Part shown: positions 8,023 to 16,984 of the stretch, piece after piece
Layout of the letters: each line of letters begins with the position of its first letter
How positions within the stretch are numbered: position 1 is the first letter of the stretch
Assembly: GCA_964392615.1 (NCBI GenBank)
Contig: CAYMRB010000072.1
Coordinates: 1-28,839, forward strand
Source of the DNA: CAYMRB01 sp964392615
Lineage (GTDB): Bacteria > Planctomycetota > UBA8108
Direction of reading: 5' to 3'
Length of the DNA stretch: 28,839 bases
The notes under the pieces: model-generated
The model's input: the letters and a program-made list of their open reading frames with translations, nothing else
Told to the model about the DNA's origin: nothing
Database searches by the model: none
Position numbers and translations under genes: made by a program

Positions 8023-9243
8023 ATGGCACCGAAGAAGACAGTCTCACGCAGGCGGTTCTTGGGGGCGGCGGCGTTCGCGGCGGGCGTGGCTCCGCTCTAC
8101 GTTCCATCGACCGCGTTCGGCGCGAACGACCGCATCGCGATGGCTTCGATCGGCGTCGGCGGTCGCGGCCGCGGCGACATGAACGATCTGCTGCGCTTCT
8201 CGGAGGTGCGCATGGTCGCGGTGTGCGATGTCGTGAACGCGCACTGCTCGCAAGCCAAGTCGATGGTCGACAAGAGGTACGGCAACAAGGACTGCCAGGA
8301 GTACACGGACTTCCGCGATGTCTTGCGTCGCGAGGACGTCGATGCCGTCATGATCGGGACGCCCGATCACTGGCATGCGATCATCTCGACCGAGGCGATC
8401 AAGAGCGGCAAGGACGTCTTCTGCGAGAAGCCCGAGACGCTGACGGTCAAGCAGGGCCGCGTGATGACGCAGGTCGCGCGCAAGTACAAAAAGGTGCTGG
8501 CCGGCGGCAGCCAGCGCGTGTGGCAGGACTACAATTGGTTCCACAGGATGGTCCGCGGCGGACGCATCGGCGAGGTCAAGGAGGCGTGGGTCAACGTCGG
8601 CGGCCCGTCGAGGCCCTGCGATCTGCCCGAGCTCGAGACGCCGCCCGGTGTCGCGTGGGACCTCTGGCTCGGCCCGGCGCCGAAGCGCGGCTTCCATCCG
8701 AGCCTCATTCGCGGCGGCTTCCGACCGTGGCGCGAGTACTCCGGCGGCGGCATGACCGACTGGGGTTGCCACGGCTTCGGCGGCGCGATGTTCACGTGCA
8801 ACGTGCACAACACCGGCCCGGTCAAGATCACCCCGCCCGATGGCAAGGACGTCAAGCAGCTCACGTTCGAGTTCGAGAACGGCCTGAAGATCTACCACGG
8901 CGGCGGCTGGGGCGGCCTCCTGTCGTTCCGCGGCACCGAGGGCGAGCTCCCGAACCGCAAGGACAAGCGAGCTCGACCGAAGCCGCCGGACATCGAGATC
9001 CCCAACTACAAGGGCAGGGGAGCGCTCATGGGCGATTTCGTCCACTGCGTCAAGCACCGTGAGACGCCGTTCCGCGACATCGAGGTCGCGCACCGCACGG
9101 CCACGCTCGCCCACCTCGGCAACATCGCGTACTGGCTCAAGCGGCCGCTGCGCTTCGATCCGAAGACGGAGCAGATCATCGGCGATCCCGACGCGGCGAA
9201 GTGGCTCGACCGCGACATGCGCGCGCCGTGGAAGCTCGGGTGA
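8023..9243 (+). CDS. TAT-exported Gfo/Idh/MocA-family oxidoreductase
   Basis: The product is 406 residues. The N-terminus MAPKKTVSRRRFLGAAAFAA carries a twin-arginine signal (S8-RRRFLG), implying folded export. The Rossmann start IASIGVGGRGRGD-like segment (about 38-52, glycines 44, 46, 47, 49) binds NAD(P). The family motif CEKPETLT (133-140) contains the conserved Lys135 that acts in the dinucleotide/sugar site. The C-terminal half carries the usual alpha/beta substrate domain, with DWGCHGFGGAMF. These enzymes oxidise or reduce the hydroxyls of sugars, inositols or related polyols. Planctomycetes have many TAT-exported copies, and the specific substrate cannot be read from sequence. It appears monocistronic: a perfect stem-loop follows 24 bases after the stop. 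Confidence 0.9.
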   Translation: MAPKKTVSRRRFLGAAAFAAGVAPLYVPSTAFGANDRIAMASIGVGGRGRGDMNDLLRFSEVRMVAVCDVVNAHCSQAKSMVDKRYGNKDCQEYTDFRDVLRREDVDAVMIGTPDHWHAIISTEAIKSGKDVFCEKPETLTVKQGRVMTQVARKYKKVLAGGSQRVWQDYNWFHRMVRGGRIGEVKEAWVNVGGPSRPCDLPELETPPGVAWDLWLGPAPKRGFHPSLIRGGFRPWREYSGGGMTDWGCHGFGGAMFTCNVHNTGPVKITPPDGKDVKQLTFEFENGLKIYHGGGWGGLLSFRGTEGELPNRKDKRARPKPPDIEIPNYKGRGALMGDFVHCVKHRETPFRDIEVAHRTATLAHLGNIAYWLKRPLRFDPKTEQIIGDPDAAKWLDRDMRAPWKLG

Positions 9244-9266
9244 GAGCGAAGTGATGCGCTGATCCC

Positions 9267-9298
9267 CCGTGGAACACCGGGCTCACGGTGTTCCACGG
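9267..9298 (+). terminator. Perfect 13-bp stem-loop after the oxidoreductase gene
   Basis: CCGTGGAACACCG (9267-9279) pairs without mismatch with CGGTGTTCCACGG (9286-9298) around a 6-base loop. It starts 24 bases after the TGA at 9241-9243. No T-run follows, so it may be a non-canonical terminator, a 3'-end stabiliser or an operator-like dyad. Position favours transcript end. Confidence 0.55.
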
Positions 9299-9334
9299 TG
9301 GACTCCTGCCCCTCCCGCGTTGACAATCGACCCC

Positions 9335-9411
9335 CAGCCCGTTGAAAAAGGCAATCCGGCGCGATGGCGGCCATTTCGCCCTCGCGCTCGGAGCCCTTTT
9401 TCAACGGACTG
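9335..9411. repeat. 77-bp palindromic hairpin element (REP/MITE-like)
   Basis: CAGCCCGTTGAAAAAGG (9335-9351) is the inverse of CCTTTTTCAACGGACTG (9395-9411) with one mismatch. The pairing continues inward: TCCG 9355-9358 with CGGA 9389-9392; GCGCGA 9359-9364 with TCGCGC 9382-9387 (one bulge); GGCG 9366-9369 with CGCC 9377-9380. A 7-base loop is left, so the whole element folds as one hairpin. The outer arms are more AT-rich than the surroundings. It lies in the leader of the gene at 9444. It looks like a mobile or repeated palindromic unit; copy number elsewhere is unknown. Confidence 0.6.
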
Positions 9412-9443
9412 CCACAACGTCAACGCGCGAAAGGGCTTTTCCG

Positions 9444-10598
9444 ATGTCATCGAGTCGCCGATTCCTCCGGTCGTCGCTCCTGGTGCCGTTGTTCTGCACG
9501 ACGGTTGCCTGCGCGTTGGTCGCGCAGGAGGGGGTGATCGTCGAGGACGATGGCGTCGTGATCGAAGAGGACGAGGACGGCATCCCCGCTATCGTTTCGC
9601 TGTCGGACGGCCAATTGCTGCGCGGTCGCGTCGAGCTCGGTCGGGGCAAGCGGCTGCGTATCTGGGACTTGCGCGAGCGCCGCGCGTACTATCTCGATCT
9701 CGCGTCGATCCGGTCGATCCGCACGCTCGTCGAGTCCGAGAAGATGGAGGAGGCCTGGGCCTTCGAGGAGGAGGGCTTCCGCAAGAAGATCAAGCTCGGC
9801 TGGCACTATCCGCTGCGGCAGTACCGCCAGGAGATCGAGCTCGATGGCGGTCAAGTCGTCATGGGACATTGCCACGCCGCGGTGTTCTGGATCAACGACG
9901 GCACGCGCGAGCGCAAGTTCATCCTGCCGCGCGTGCAGAAGGGCAAGCGCGGCCAGAAGCCCGACGATCTCGTCTACCCGACGGGCATCGCGCTCGGCGT
10001 ACGCGGCGAGAAGAAGACCGTCGTCGCGCGCGGACGCGGCAAGCCGTTCGCCGAGATTGCCGGCTCGCTGCCGCAGCTGTCGTCGCTGACGGCCATCGAG
10101 ATTCGCAACGTCCGCGGCTTCGGAGCCGCTGTTCGCGGCGGCGGCAAGTTCCGTCTCGGCGGCCTGCTGCCCGGGGACTACGCGGTGTTCGTGCGACGAG
10201 ATCTCGGGAACGGCCGCAGCGAGCTGGTCGCCGGCCTGCCTCCCGAGCCGAAGATGTCGGCGGCCGATCGCGCGTCGATCGATGCGCGCATCGCCGAGAT
10301 CGCCGAGTTCTTCGAGGACAAGCGCATCGCGCTCATCGGCGGCGATGCGGATCGCCCGTGGCTGTTGCTCGAGCTGCGCCGGCGCGGCAAGACGACATCC
10401 GGATCGCGCGTCGAGCGCTGGGAGCTCTGGTCCCTGCAGCGACTCGGCGACCAGTGGAAGGTCACGAGCCGCGTCTTCCTCGGCCGCGAGCTCGTGCGAT
10501 CCGGAAAGGACTTCTCGAAGATGACCTATCGCCGCGAGCCGCGGCTCTGGAAGCTGCGCCTCGAGTCGGGCTCGAACGCCTTGCCGGAATGCCGGTAG
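9444..10598 (+). CDS. Exported protein with acidic N-terminal repeats, unrecognised
   Basis: The product is 384 residues from the ATG at 9444, with AAAGGG 8 bases upstream. An in-frame start at 9342 lies inside the hairpin element and would bury the signal peptide, so I reject it. Residues 1-27 form a Sec-type signal (SRRFLRSS then LLVPLFCTTVACALVA). Directly after comes an acidic stretch, VIVEDDGVVIEEDEDG. The segment IVSLSDGQLLRGRVELG with YYLDLASIRSIRTL (about 48-92) resembles small beta-barrel modules in which a 'DG....G.v' turn precedes a strand. The remainder is mixed, with carboxypeptidase-regulatory-like beta turns (GGKFRLGGLLPGDYAVFV). It starts 31 bases before the DUF4175-like gene and is probably the first gene of the long operon. 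Function unknown. Confidence 0.8.
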   Translation: MSSSRRFLRSSLLVPLFCTTVACALVAQEGVIVEDDGVVIEEDEDGIPAIVSLSDGQLLRGRVELGRGKRLRIWDLRERRAYYLDLASIRSIRTLVESEKMEEAWAFEEEGFRKKIKLGWHYPLRQYRQEIELDGGQVVMGHCHAAVFWINDGTRERKFILPRVQKGKRGQKPDDLVYPTGIALGVRGEKKTVVARGRGKPFAEIAGSLPQLSSLTAIEIRNVRGFGAAVRGGGKFRLGGLLPGDYAVFVRRDLGNGRSELVAGLPPEPKMSAADRASIDARIAEIAEFFEDKRIALIGGDADRPWLLLELRRRGKTTSGSRVERWELWSLQRLGDQWKVTSRVFLGRELVRSGKDFSKMTYRREPRLWKLRLESGSNALPECR

Positions 10599-10629
10599 GT
10601 CGTTCGGGCTCGCGACAGGAGAACGACGC

Positions 10630-13600
10630 ATGAATCCATCGACATCCTCGGATGACTCGCCGCGCACCGTGCGACATCGGCGCGAGATCACCGACTGCCT
10701 CGACTGGGTTCGCAGCCGTTGGCGCAATCGATGCTTGCTCGAGGGGGCTCTGGCCGTCGTCCTCACCGGCGCGGCGATCGTCGTCGGCGCGTTCGCGGTC
10801 GACAACCTCGTGCACCTCGGGCCGACCGCGCGTGCCTGCGTGCTGGTCGTGGCGATCGTCGCCCTGCTCGCAGCGGTGGTTTGGTGGCTCGCGTTGCGAC
10901 CGCTGACCGGCCTCGGCGATGAGGAGTGCGCCGTCCTGCTCGAGTCGCGGCGCGCCGAGCTCGGCGACGGGTTGATCAACACCGTGTCGTTCGACGCGTC
11001 GTGGGACCGCGAGCAGCGATCCGGCATCGAAGGCGGCCTCGTCGCGATGGTCGAGGAGGACACGGTCGGGGCGCTCGATCGCATGCCTCGCCGGCGCGTG
11101 TTCGGCTGGCGCCGCGCGTTGCGCATCGGCATCGGCGCAGGCAGCGCCGTCGCCGTTCTCGTCCTGTACTCGCTCGTCTTCCCGAGCCACTTCCGCAACG
11201 CGCTGTCGCGGTACGCGCATCCCCTGTCGCACGTCGCGCCGTTGACGGATACCGTCCTGCACGTCAGTCCGGGCGACGCCGATCTCGTCTACGGCGCCGA
11301 TCTCGAGATCAGCGCAACGACTGAAGGCCGGCTGCCATCGCGCGCTGTCGTGCAGCTCGATCACGGCGCTGCGCCGCCGATGGTGTTCGACGGCAAGACG
11401 TTTTCGTATCGCGTCGTGCGGCCCGAGGCGGACTTCGCGTATCGAGTGCGCGCCGGCGATGCGATCAGCGGCGAGTTCACCGTGCGCGTGCGTCGCCCGC
11501 CCGAGGTTCGCGAGCTCGCCGTGACGATTCGCAGTCCGGAATACACCGGCTGGCCCGTGCGCGTCGAGCAACGCTCGACCGGCAACGTGTCGGCGCTGCG
11601 CGGCAGCTCGATCACGCTCGACATCCACACGACGCTGCCGGTCGAATCCGGACGGCTGCTGCGCCGCGGCGACGAGTCGATCGATCTCGAGCTGATCGCC
11701 CCCGACGCCCTGCGCGCTACCGTCACTCTCGACGACGATATCGAGTACGGTTTCGCACTGCACGGCGCGGCCGCCATCGCGCCGACTCGCGTCTTTCAAC
11801 GGGCCCTCAAGGCGCTCGACGATCGACCGCCGGCGTGCGAGATCACCTCGCCGGGCAAGGACACCGAGTGGGTCGAGGGTGGCGCGCGCGGGCTGCCGCT
11901 CGGTCTGCGCGTCACGGATGACGTCGGGCTGCGTGAAACGATCGTGCTCGTGGCGCTCGCAGCCGGTGCGGAAAGCGATCGCGATCGAAACCTCGGCCGA
12001 GGACGCGAGCGTACGGAGCGCGACGCGGATGGGCGACCGCCCGGCGATTGGATCGAAGTAGCACGCCTCGATGGTTTCCGCGGCGAGACCGAAGCCCTGC
12101 CGTCGACGCTGCTCGACCTCGAAGCCGCCCTCGCGCAGCTCGTCGTCGGTCGCAGCGAGAGCGCGTCCTCGCGCGCGATTCTGTACTGCGCGTGCGCCGT
12201 AGACCTTCTCGGGGCGAAGGGCTACTCGCGCGTCTTCCGCGTGCGTCGCGTCGATCGCAACGTCGCCGCAAAGCGAGATCGCGAAGCGCTCGACAAGCTG
12301 CGCGGCGGTCTCGACGAAGTCCTGCGGCGCGAGCGCGCGCTGTGGACCGATACTCGGGAGCTCATCGACGAGATGGATGCCGGTTTGCTGTCGACGCGAC
12401 CGATGGCGCTGTCGAAGGAGCAGGAGGACATTCGCCGCTTCACCGTCTCGATTCTCGAGAGCTGGCCCGAGCGCTGGACCGCCGGCTACTCGCGCGAGGC
12501 GCGCCGCGCGGTCACCGAGGCCGCGCGAGCGCTGATGCCGTCCGTCGCCGATCAGCTCGCCCGCATGGCGCGCGGTGACTCGCTCGGCGCGGAGCCGGCT
12601 GACGGGCGCAGCCGACCGCTCGAGCTCGCGCTGCGCGGCGAGCGTCGGATCATCGCGATCCTGCTGCGCGCGCTCGGCCTCCTCGACGCGGCGCTCGAGG
12701 CACGCGAGAGCGATCCCGAAGGCAGGGAGCCGGACCGCCTGCCGAAGACACGCGGCGCGCAGGACAAGCTGCGGCGTCTCGTCGCCGACCTGCAGGACTT
12801 CATCCGCGAGCAAGAGGACGTCATCGCACGCACGCGCGAGCTCGACGGCATCGAGCCCGAGGACTTCACCGGCGACGAGAAGGAGGCGATCGAGGAGCTC
12901 GCCGCGATCGAGGAGAAGTGGGGGCGCTTCCTCGAGGACAAGGCGATGGACCTCAGCAAGGTCGCGCCTCAGGACATGTCGATCGGCACGCTGTCCGAGG
13001 AGATCGTCGAGCTCGTCGAGGAGATCGATCTCGCGAAGAACTACCTCGAGGGCAAGAACATCGAGCTCGCCGTGCCGACCGAGCAGGCCGGCGCCGAGCT
13101 CGCCGCCGAAATCGAGATGAACCTCGAGCGCTGGATGCTCCGCGATCGCGACCGCCTCAAGTGGGTCATGGAGCAGCCCCACGCCGAGTACGACGTGCCG
13201 ATCGCCGATCTGCCGTCGGAGCTCGAGGACATCATCGGCGAGCTCATCGATCAGGAAGAGCTGATGGATCAGGAGACGGAGGACATCACCAGCTCCTGGC
13301 TCGACTCGATGGACGAGGGCGCCGGCTGGGACATCATGGACGGCCCGATCAGCAATATGAGCGCGAAGGGTGCGACCGGCAATCTGCAGCCGAACGACAT
13401 GGAGATCGGCGGCCGCGCCGGCGAGGGGCGCTCGGGCAAGTCGCAGGGCCAATTCGTCGAGGAGACCGCGACCGGCAAGGGCGGACGGCAGACGCCGACG
13501 CGATCGACGCCCGATCCGTTCGAGTCGTCCGAGGTCGAGGATACCGGCAAGGATCCGACCGGCGGTTCGACCGGCGGCGGCAAGCTCGCCGGCGCCGGAC

Positions 13601-14055
13601 AGCAAGGTCTGCGAGGCGTGCCGTCGCCGGAGCTCGGCCGTCGCATGGGGGCGCTCGCGGGCAAGCAGACAAACCTGCGGCTCGGAGCCGAGAAGATCGA
13701 CGCGGCATTGCGTCGCCGCCGCTACTACCCGCAGAACCTCGCGCGGGCGATCGAGCTCATGAAGACGATGGAGGGCGCGTTGAATGCCGGCACGCCGTAT
13801 CGCTACGAGACGCTGCGGCGTCGCATCGTCAGCGAGCTGCGCGCGGCCGAGCAAGTCGTCGCGGCACAGCGCGACCATCGGCTCGAGGCCGGTCTCGAGG
13901 CCCCGTCGCGTCTCGACGAGGAGCTGTTGAACGCGAGCGGCGAGGAGGTGCCGTCGGAGTATCGCGATCTGATCCGCGATTACTACCGCTCGTTGGCCAC
14001 GGGCGCTCCGTCGGCGGCGAAGCAGGACAGCACAGCGCAGGAGTCCGAGCGATGA
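10630..14055 (+). CDS. DUF4175-like large membrane protein with charged helical region
   Basis: The product is 1141 residues; AGGAGA at 10617-10622 is 7 bases before the ATG. Transmembrane segments lie near 37-59, 67-89 and 163-184. Beta-rich, Ig-like repeats follow at about 205-400 (for example VLHVSPGDADLVYGADLEI). A long charged, probably coiled helical region spans about 530-880, with many E/R/K/D runs. A Gly/Ser/Thr-rich linker lies at about 895-985, and a basic helical end carries SEYRDLIRDYYRSLA. The topology (N-terminal membrane anchor, long extracytoplasmic part) and the link to MoxR/BatA-type genes fit the DUF4175 group. Its role is undetermined; a scaffold or adaptor for the VWA/MoxR machinery is an inference. 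The stop overlaps the next start by ATGA. Confidence 0.75.
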   Translation: MNPSTSSDDSPRTVRHRREITDCLDWVRSRWRNRCLLEGALAVVLTGAAIVVGAFAVDNLVHLGPTARACVLVVAIVALLAAVVWWLALRPLTGLGDEECAVLLESRRAELGDGLINTVSFDASWDREQRSGIEGGLVAMVEEDTVGALDRMPRRRVFGWRRALRIGIGAGSAVAVLVLYSLVFPSHFRNALSRYAHPLSHVAPLTDTVLHVSPGDADLVYGADLEISATTEGRLPSRAVVQLDHGAAPPMVFDGKTFSYRVVRPEADFAYRVRAGDAISGEFTVRVRRPPEVRELAVTIRSPEYTGWPVRVEQRSTGNVSALRGSSITLDIHTTLPVESGRLLRRGDESIDLELIAPDALRATVTLDDDIEYGFALHGAAAIAPTRVFQRALKALDDRPPACEITSPGKDTEWVEGGARGLPLGLRVTDDVGLRETIVLVALAAGAESDRDRNLGRGRERTERDADGRPPGDWIEVARLDGFRGETEALPSTLLDLEAALAQLVVGRSESASSRAILYCACAVDLLGAKGYSRVFRVRRVDRNVAAKRDREALDKLRGGLDEVLRRERALWTDTRELIDEMDAGLLSTRPMALSKEQEDIRRFTVSILESWPERWTAGYSREARRAVTEAARALMPSVADQLARMARGDSLGAEPADGRSRPLELALRGERRIIAILLRALGLLDAALEARESDPEGREPDRLPKTRGAQDKLRRLVADLQDFIREQEDVIARTRELDGIEPEDFTGDEKEAIEELAAIEEKWGRFLEDKAMDLSKVAPQDMSIGTLSEEIVELVEEIDLAKNYLEGKNIELAVPTEQAGAELAAEIEMNLERWMLRDRDRLKWVMEQPHAEYDVPIADLPSELEDIIGELIDQEELMDQETEDITSSWLDSMDEGAGWDIMDGPISNMSAKGATGNLQPNDMEIGGRAGEGRSGKSQGQFVEETATGKGGRQTPTRSTPDPFESSEVEDTGKDPTGGSTGGGKLAGAGQQGLRGVPSPELGRRMGALAGKQTNLRLGAEKIDAALRRRRYYPQNLARAIELMKTMEGALNAGTPYRYETLRRRIVSELRAAEQVVAAQRDHRLEAGLEAPSRLDEELLNASGEEVPSEYRDLIRDYYRSLATGAPSAAKQDSTAQESER

Positions 14056-14903
14056 AGTGGAACTGCCGCGTGTTTCGAGTCGCCATCGTCGCCGCATCGG
14101 TGCTGGCGGTCGCTCTCGTCGCCGACGACCGGAGCTCGAGGTCGAAGTCGAAGGCCAAGAACCTCGTCGTCAATGGCGACTTCGAGAAGGCCTCGCGCGG
14201 CAAGAACGACCGCGGTCGCCCCGACGGCTGGCAGCATCCCGACGGGCTGACGTCGTTCTGGACGCAGGCGCCGGGGCGCAAGGGGAAGTGCATCAAGATC
14301 GACACGGACGTGCTCGCATCGCAGTTCCGCAAGCGTGAGGACGAGATCGCTGCGGCGCTCGAGAAGGGCCGCAAGATGCCGCCGGCGCCGAAGCGCTTGC
14401 CGACGCGGCCGCCGAAGTACGACACCGTCGCCGGCATCGAGGGCGTGCACTTCGTCACCGAGGACATCCCGATCGATCCATCGAAGCACTACCGTCTCGA
14501 GGTCGACGTGCGCGTCGACGGCAAGGGCAAGCCGAAGGTCTGGATCAAGGGCTACGCGCAGATCAAGAGCTCGTCAGGAACGCGTACGCGCATCGTCTGG
14601 AAGAAGGCGCTCGACTGCGCCGGAGCGGACAAGGAGTGGGCGACGTACTCCATGGTCTTTCCGCGCAACACGCGCATTCCGAGTCGCGTCGACCACGTGC
14701 GCGTGCAGCTCTATCCGTACTGGCCGCCGGCGACCTATTGGTTCGACAACGTGCGGCTGACGGAGATTTCGAAGGCCGAGATGGAGGCGTGGGACATCGA
14801 CAAGGACCACCGCCGACCAGCCGCGGGATCGAAGCCGGCGAGCGACAAGAGGAAGCGCGGCCGCGAGCAAAGCGAGCGTTCGCGGAAGGGGGCGGGATCG
14901 TGA
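14052..14903 (+). CDS. Exported CBM-like (jelly-roll) protein
   Basis: The product is 283 residues from the ATG at 14052, which overlaps the previous stop as ATGA. The frame is open far upstream, but that part is the shadow of the DUF4175-like gene. A signal peptide occupies about 1-24 (MKWNCRVFRVAIVAASVLAVALVA). NLVVNGDFEK at about 37-46 is the classic opening strand of CenC-like carbohydrate-binding modules (CBM4/9). HYRLEVDVRVDGKGKPKVWIK and a C-terminal strand YWFDNVRLTEI complete a jelly-roll of the right size (about 35-250). A basic, low-complexity tail (KPASDKRKRGREQSERSRKG) may contact the envelope or nucleic acid. The glycan or other ligand is unknown. It is translationally coupled on both sides. 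Confidence 0.75.
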   Translation: MKWNCRVFRVAIVAASVLAVALVADDRSSRSKSKAKNLVVNGDFEKASRGKNDRGRPDGWQHPDGLTSFWTQAPGRKGKCIKIDTDVLASQFRKREDEIAAALEKGRKMPPAPKRLPTRPPKYDTVAGIEGVHFVTEDIPIDPSKHYRLEVDVRVDGKGKPKVWIKGYAQIKSSSGTRTRIVWKKALDCAGADKEWATYSMVFPRNTRIPSRVDHVRVQLYPYWPPATYWFDNVRLTEISKAEMEAWDIDKDHRRPAAGSKPASDKRKRGREQSERSRKGAGS

Positions 14904-16978
14904 GTCGCGCTTCGTTCGTGTGCTTCGTCGTCCTTCTCGGCACCCTCGCACACGCCGACGAACCGTGGTACGCGACCTACGCGGCTCGTCGCAGCATCGA
15001 GCTGCCGAAGAAGACCGAGCGCGGCGACGGCGTTCTGCTGCGTCTCGGCACGGCAGGCCTGACGCGAGCCGATGCGCGCGATATCCGCATCGTCGCGAAT
15101 CATCAGCGCGCGCTGCCGAGCGAGGTCGTCGCGGTCGGCCCCGGCGACGTCGCGCTCGTGCGGTTTCGAGCTCCGGATCCGGAGTTCGCCCTGTCGGTCT
15201 ACTTCGGCGGCAAATCCGCCAGCGCGGCGAAGCGGCCGAAGACCGGTTCTTCGAACGACGGCCTCCTGCTCGAGCTCTGGGAGCTTCCCGACGGCCCATG
15301 CGATAGCTGGAACGACGCGGAAGACCTGCTCGAGGCCGCGAGCAAGGAGGATCGCCGCATCGGCGTGGCGACGCCGAGCCGGATCTTCCAAGGCATTCCT
15401 CCGCTCGGTCGCACTCGCGACTACCTCGCGCTGTACACCGGCGCGATCAAGGTGCGCAGGCCCGGGGAGCATGTGTTCGAGACGGTCTCCGACGGCGCGT
15501 CGTTCCTGCGAGTCAACGGCAAGCTCGTCGCGTCCTGGCCCGGGTTCCACGGCACGGGCGGTCGGCGCGATGTCACGCAGCGCGGCGAGCATTCGGGGCG
15601 CGTCAAGCTCGCGGAGGGACTCCACGAGATCGAGTACGTGGTCGCGACGCGTCGCGGCGGTGTCCACCTCGTCGGATGGGCCGAGCCCGGCGACAAGAAC
15701 GCGCGGCTCATCTCCGCAAAGCACTACCACGCGTGGCGGTTCGCGACGACCGGTGCGCTCGAGAACCGCAAGGGGACGTTCACCGCAGACTTCGACTGGC
15801 GCGTCGAGAGCGACACGAACTCCGACGCCGAGCGGCACGCGATGGCGAAGCTGTCGTTTCGCTTCCGCGGCGATACCAAGGGACGGCAGCTCGCGGGCGT
15901 GCGGTGGAAGTTCGGCGACGGGCAGACGGGTGCAGGTATGAAGGCCGAGCACGTCTACCTCGCTCACGGGCGGTACGAGGTCGGCGTATCGGCGACGTTC
16001 GCGAGCGGCGAGAGCGTCGAGGCGACTCGCAACGTCGTCGTGCGGCTCGAGACGCTCGAGCGGCTCGACCTCAACGGTCTGCTAGAGAAGTACTATCGCG
16101 ACACGAGAGGGTACGACCTTCGCGCGCTGCCGCCGCCGCACCTCGTCGCGCTCGTGTGGCTGCGGGGCAAGGACTACCGCTGGGAGGACGACCTGTGGGC
16201 CGTCGTCGACGAGTGGTATCGCCGCGGGTTGACGCCGCGCGAGGGCAAGCTGGCGAAGCTCGGACTGCGCCGCGCTGTTCGGCTGCTCGACGACGGACGG
16301 CGGGTCGATCGCGCGCGCGACATCCTGAAGGCGATCGCAGCTGACGCGCCGAAGCGCGAGGTCGGCGACGAGGCGCGCGCAAGACTCGCGTGGCTCGCGG
16401 CGCAAGGCTCGAGTCCGGTAGCGCGGGCGAGAGCCAAGACGACCTTGCGCGAGCTGTATCAAGGCGGGCGAGGCGATGCGTCGCGACGTGCGGGCTTGTA
16501 TCTTGCCCGGGCTCAGCTCGCCGACGGCGAGGAGGACGCGGGCCGCAAGATCCTCGAGCTTTTCGAGACCGACGCTACCATGCGTCGGTTCGAAGGTACG
16601 CGCGTGATCAGCGCCAACTCGCGTCGTATCGCGTTCGAGAACCTGCTGCGCCGCAAGAAGCTCCGCGAGGCCGGTGAGGCCCTCGAACGTTGGGAGTGGG
16701 AGTTTCCGATGGATCTGCTGCGCGGTACGCTGCAGATCGCTCGAGCGCGGTACCTCCTCGCACGAGGGCGCGACGACGAGGCCGTACGCGAGCTGGAGCC
16801 GGTGGCTCGCCTCGCGGGCGCGACGCGCGAGAAACCCCGCGTGATGCTGCTCGAGGCCGAGATCCTCGCAAGGAAGAACGCGACCGCGGCGCGCGAGAAG
16901 CTCGAACGGTTGATCGAGGAGTTCCCGCGGCGCCCCGAGAGCGAGGAGGCCGCCAGCCGACTGGAGGCCCTGCGGTAA
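14900..16978 (+). CDS. Exported multidomain protein: DUF2341/PA14-like, PKD and TPR-like repeats
   Basis: The product is 692 residues from a GTG at 14900 that overlaps the preceding TGA (GTGA); GAAGGGGG lies just upstream. The signal peptide is about 1-19 (ending LAHA). Residues 20-105 (PWYATYAARRSIELP, YFGGKSA) resemble a DUF2341-like strand module. Residues about 175-260 look PA14-like (GEHVFETVSDGASFLRVNGK, then LAEGLHEIEYVV). A PKD domain lies at about 300-385, with WKFGDGQ (336-342) and HVYLAHGRYEVGV (351-363). From about 400 to the end it is helical with repeats of ~35 residues such as ALERWEWEFP and LEPVARLAG, suggesting TPR-like packing. It probably acts outside the cytoplasm as a binding or scaffolding protein. 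Six bases separate it from the DUF4159 gene. Confidence 0.8.
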   Translation: MSRASFVCFVVLLGTLAHADEPWYATYAARRSIELPKKTERGDGVLLRLGTAGLTRADARDIRIVANHQRALPSEVVAVGPGDVALVRFRAPDPEFALSVYFGGKSASAAKRPKTGSSNDGLLLELWELPDGPCDSWNDAEDLLEAASKEDRRIGVATPSRIFQGIPPLGRTRDYLALYTGAIKVRRPGEHVFETVSDGASFLRVNGKLVASWPGFHGTGGRRDVTQRGEHSGRVKLAEGLHEIEYVVATRRGGVHLVGWAEPGDKNARLISAKHYHAWRFATTGALENRKGTFTADFDWRVESDTNSDAERHAMAKLSFRFRGDTKGRQLAGVRWKFGDGQTGAGMKAEHVYLAHGRYEVGVSATFASGESVEATRNVVVRLETLERLDLNGLLEKYYRDTRGYDLRALPPPHLVALVWLRGKDYRWEDDLWAVVDEWYRRGLTPREGKLAKLGLRRAVRLLDDGRRVDRARDILKAIAADAPKREVGDEARARLAWLAAQGSSPVARARAKTTLRELYQGGRGDASRRAGLYLARAQLADGEEDAGRKILELFETDATMRRFEGTRVISANSRRIAFENLLRRKKLREAGEALERWEWEFPMDLLRGTLQIARARYLLARGRDDEAVRELEPVARLAGATREKPRVMLLEAEILARKNATAAREKLERLIEEFPRRPESEEAASRLEALR

Positions 16979-16984
16979 GGAACG

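Noticed and set aside
12918..14051. Long upstream extension of the CBM-like gene
   Set aside because: It is out-of-frame reading of the DUF4175-like gene. The signal peptide begins at the ATG overlapping that gene's stop.
10462..14097. A 1211-codon open frame on the minus strand across the DUF4175-like gene
   Set aside because: Antisense shadow with low-complexity Arg/Ala/Leu composition; the plus-strand frame has membrane helices, a good Shine-Dalgarno site and stop-start coupling.
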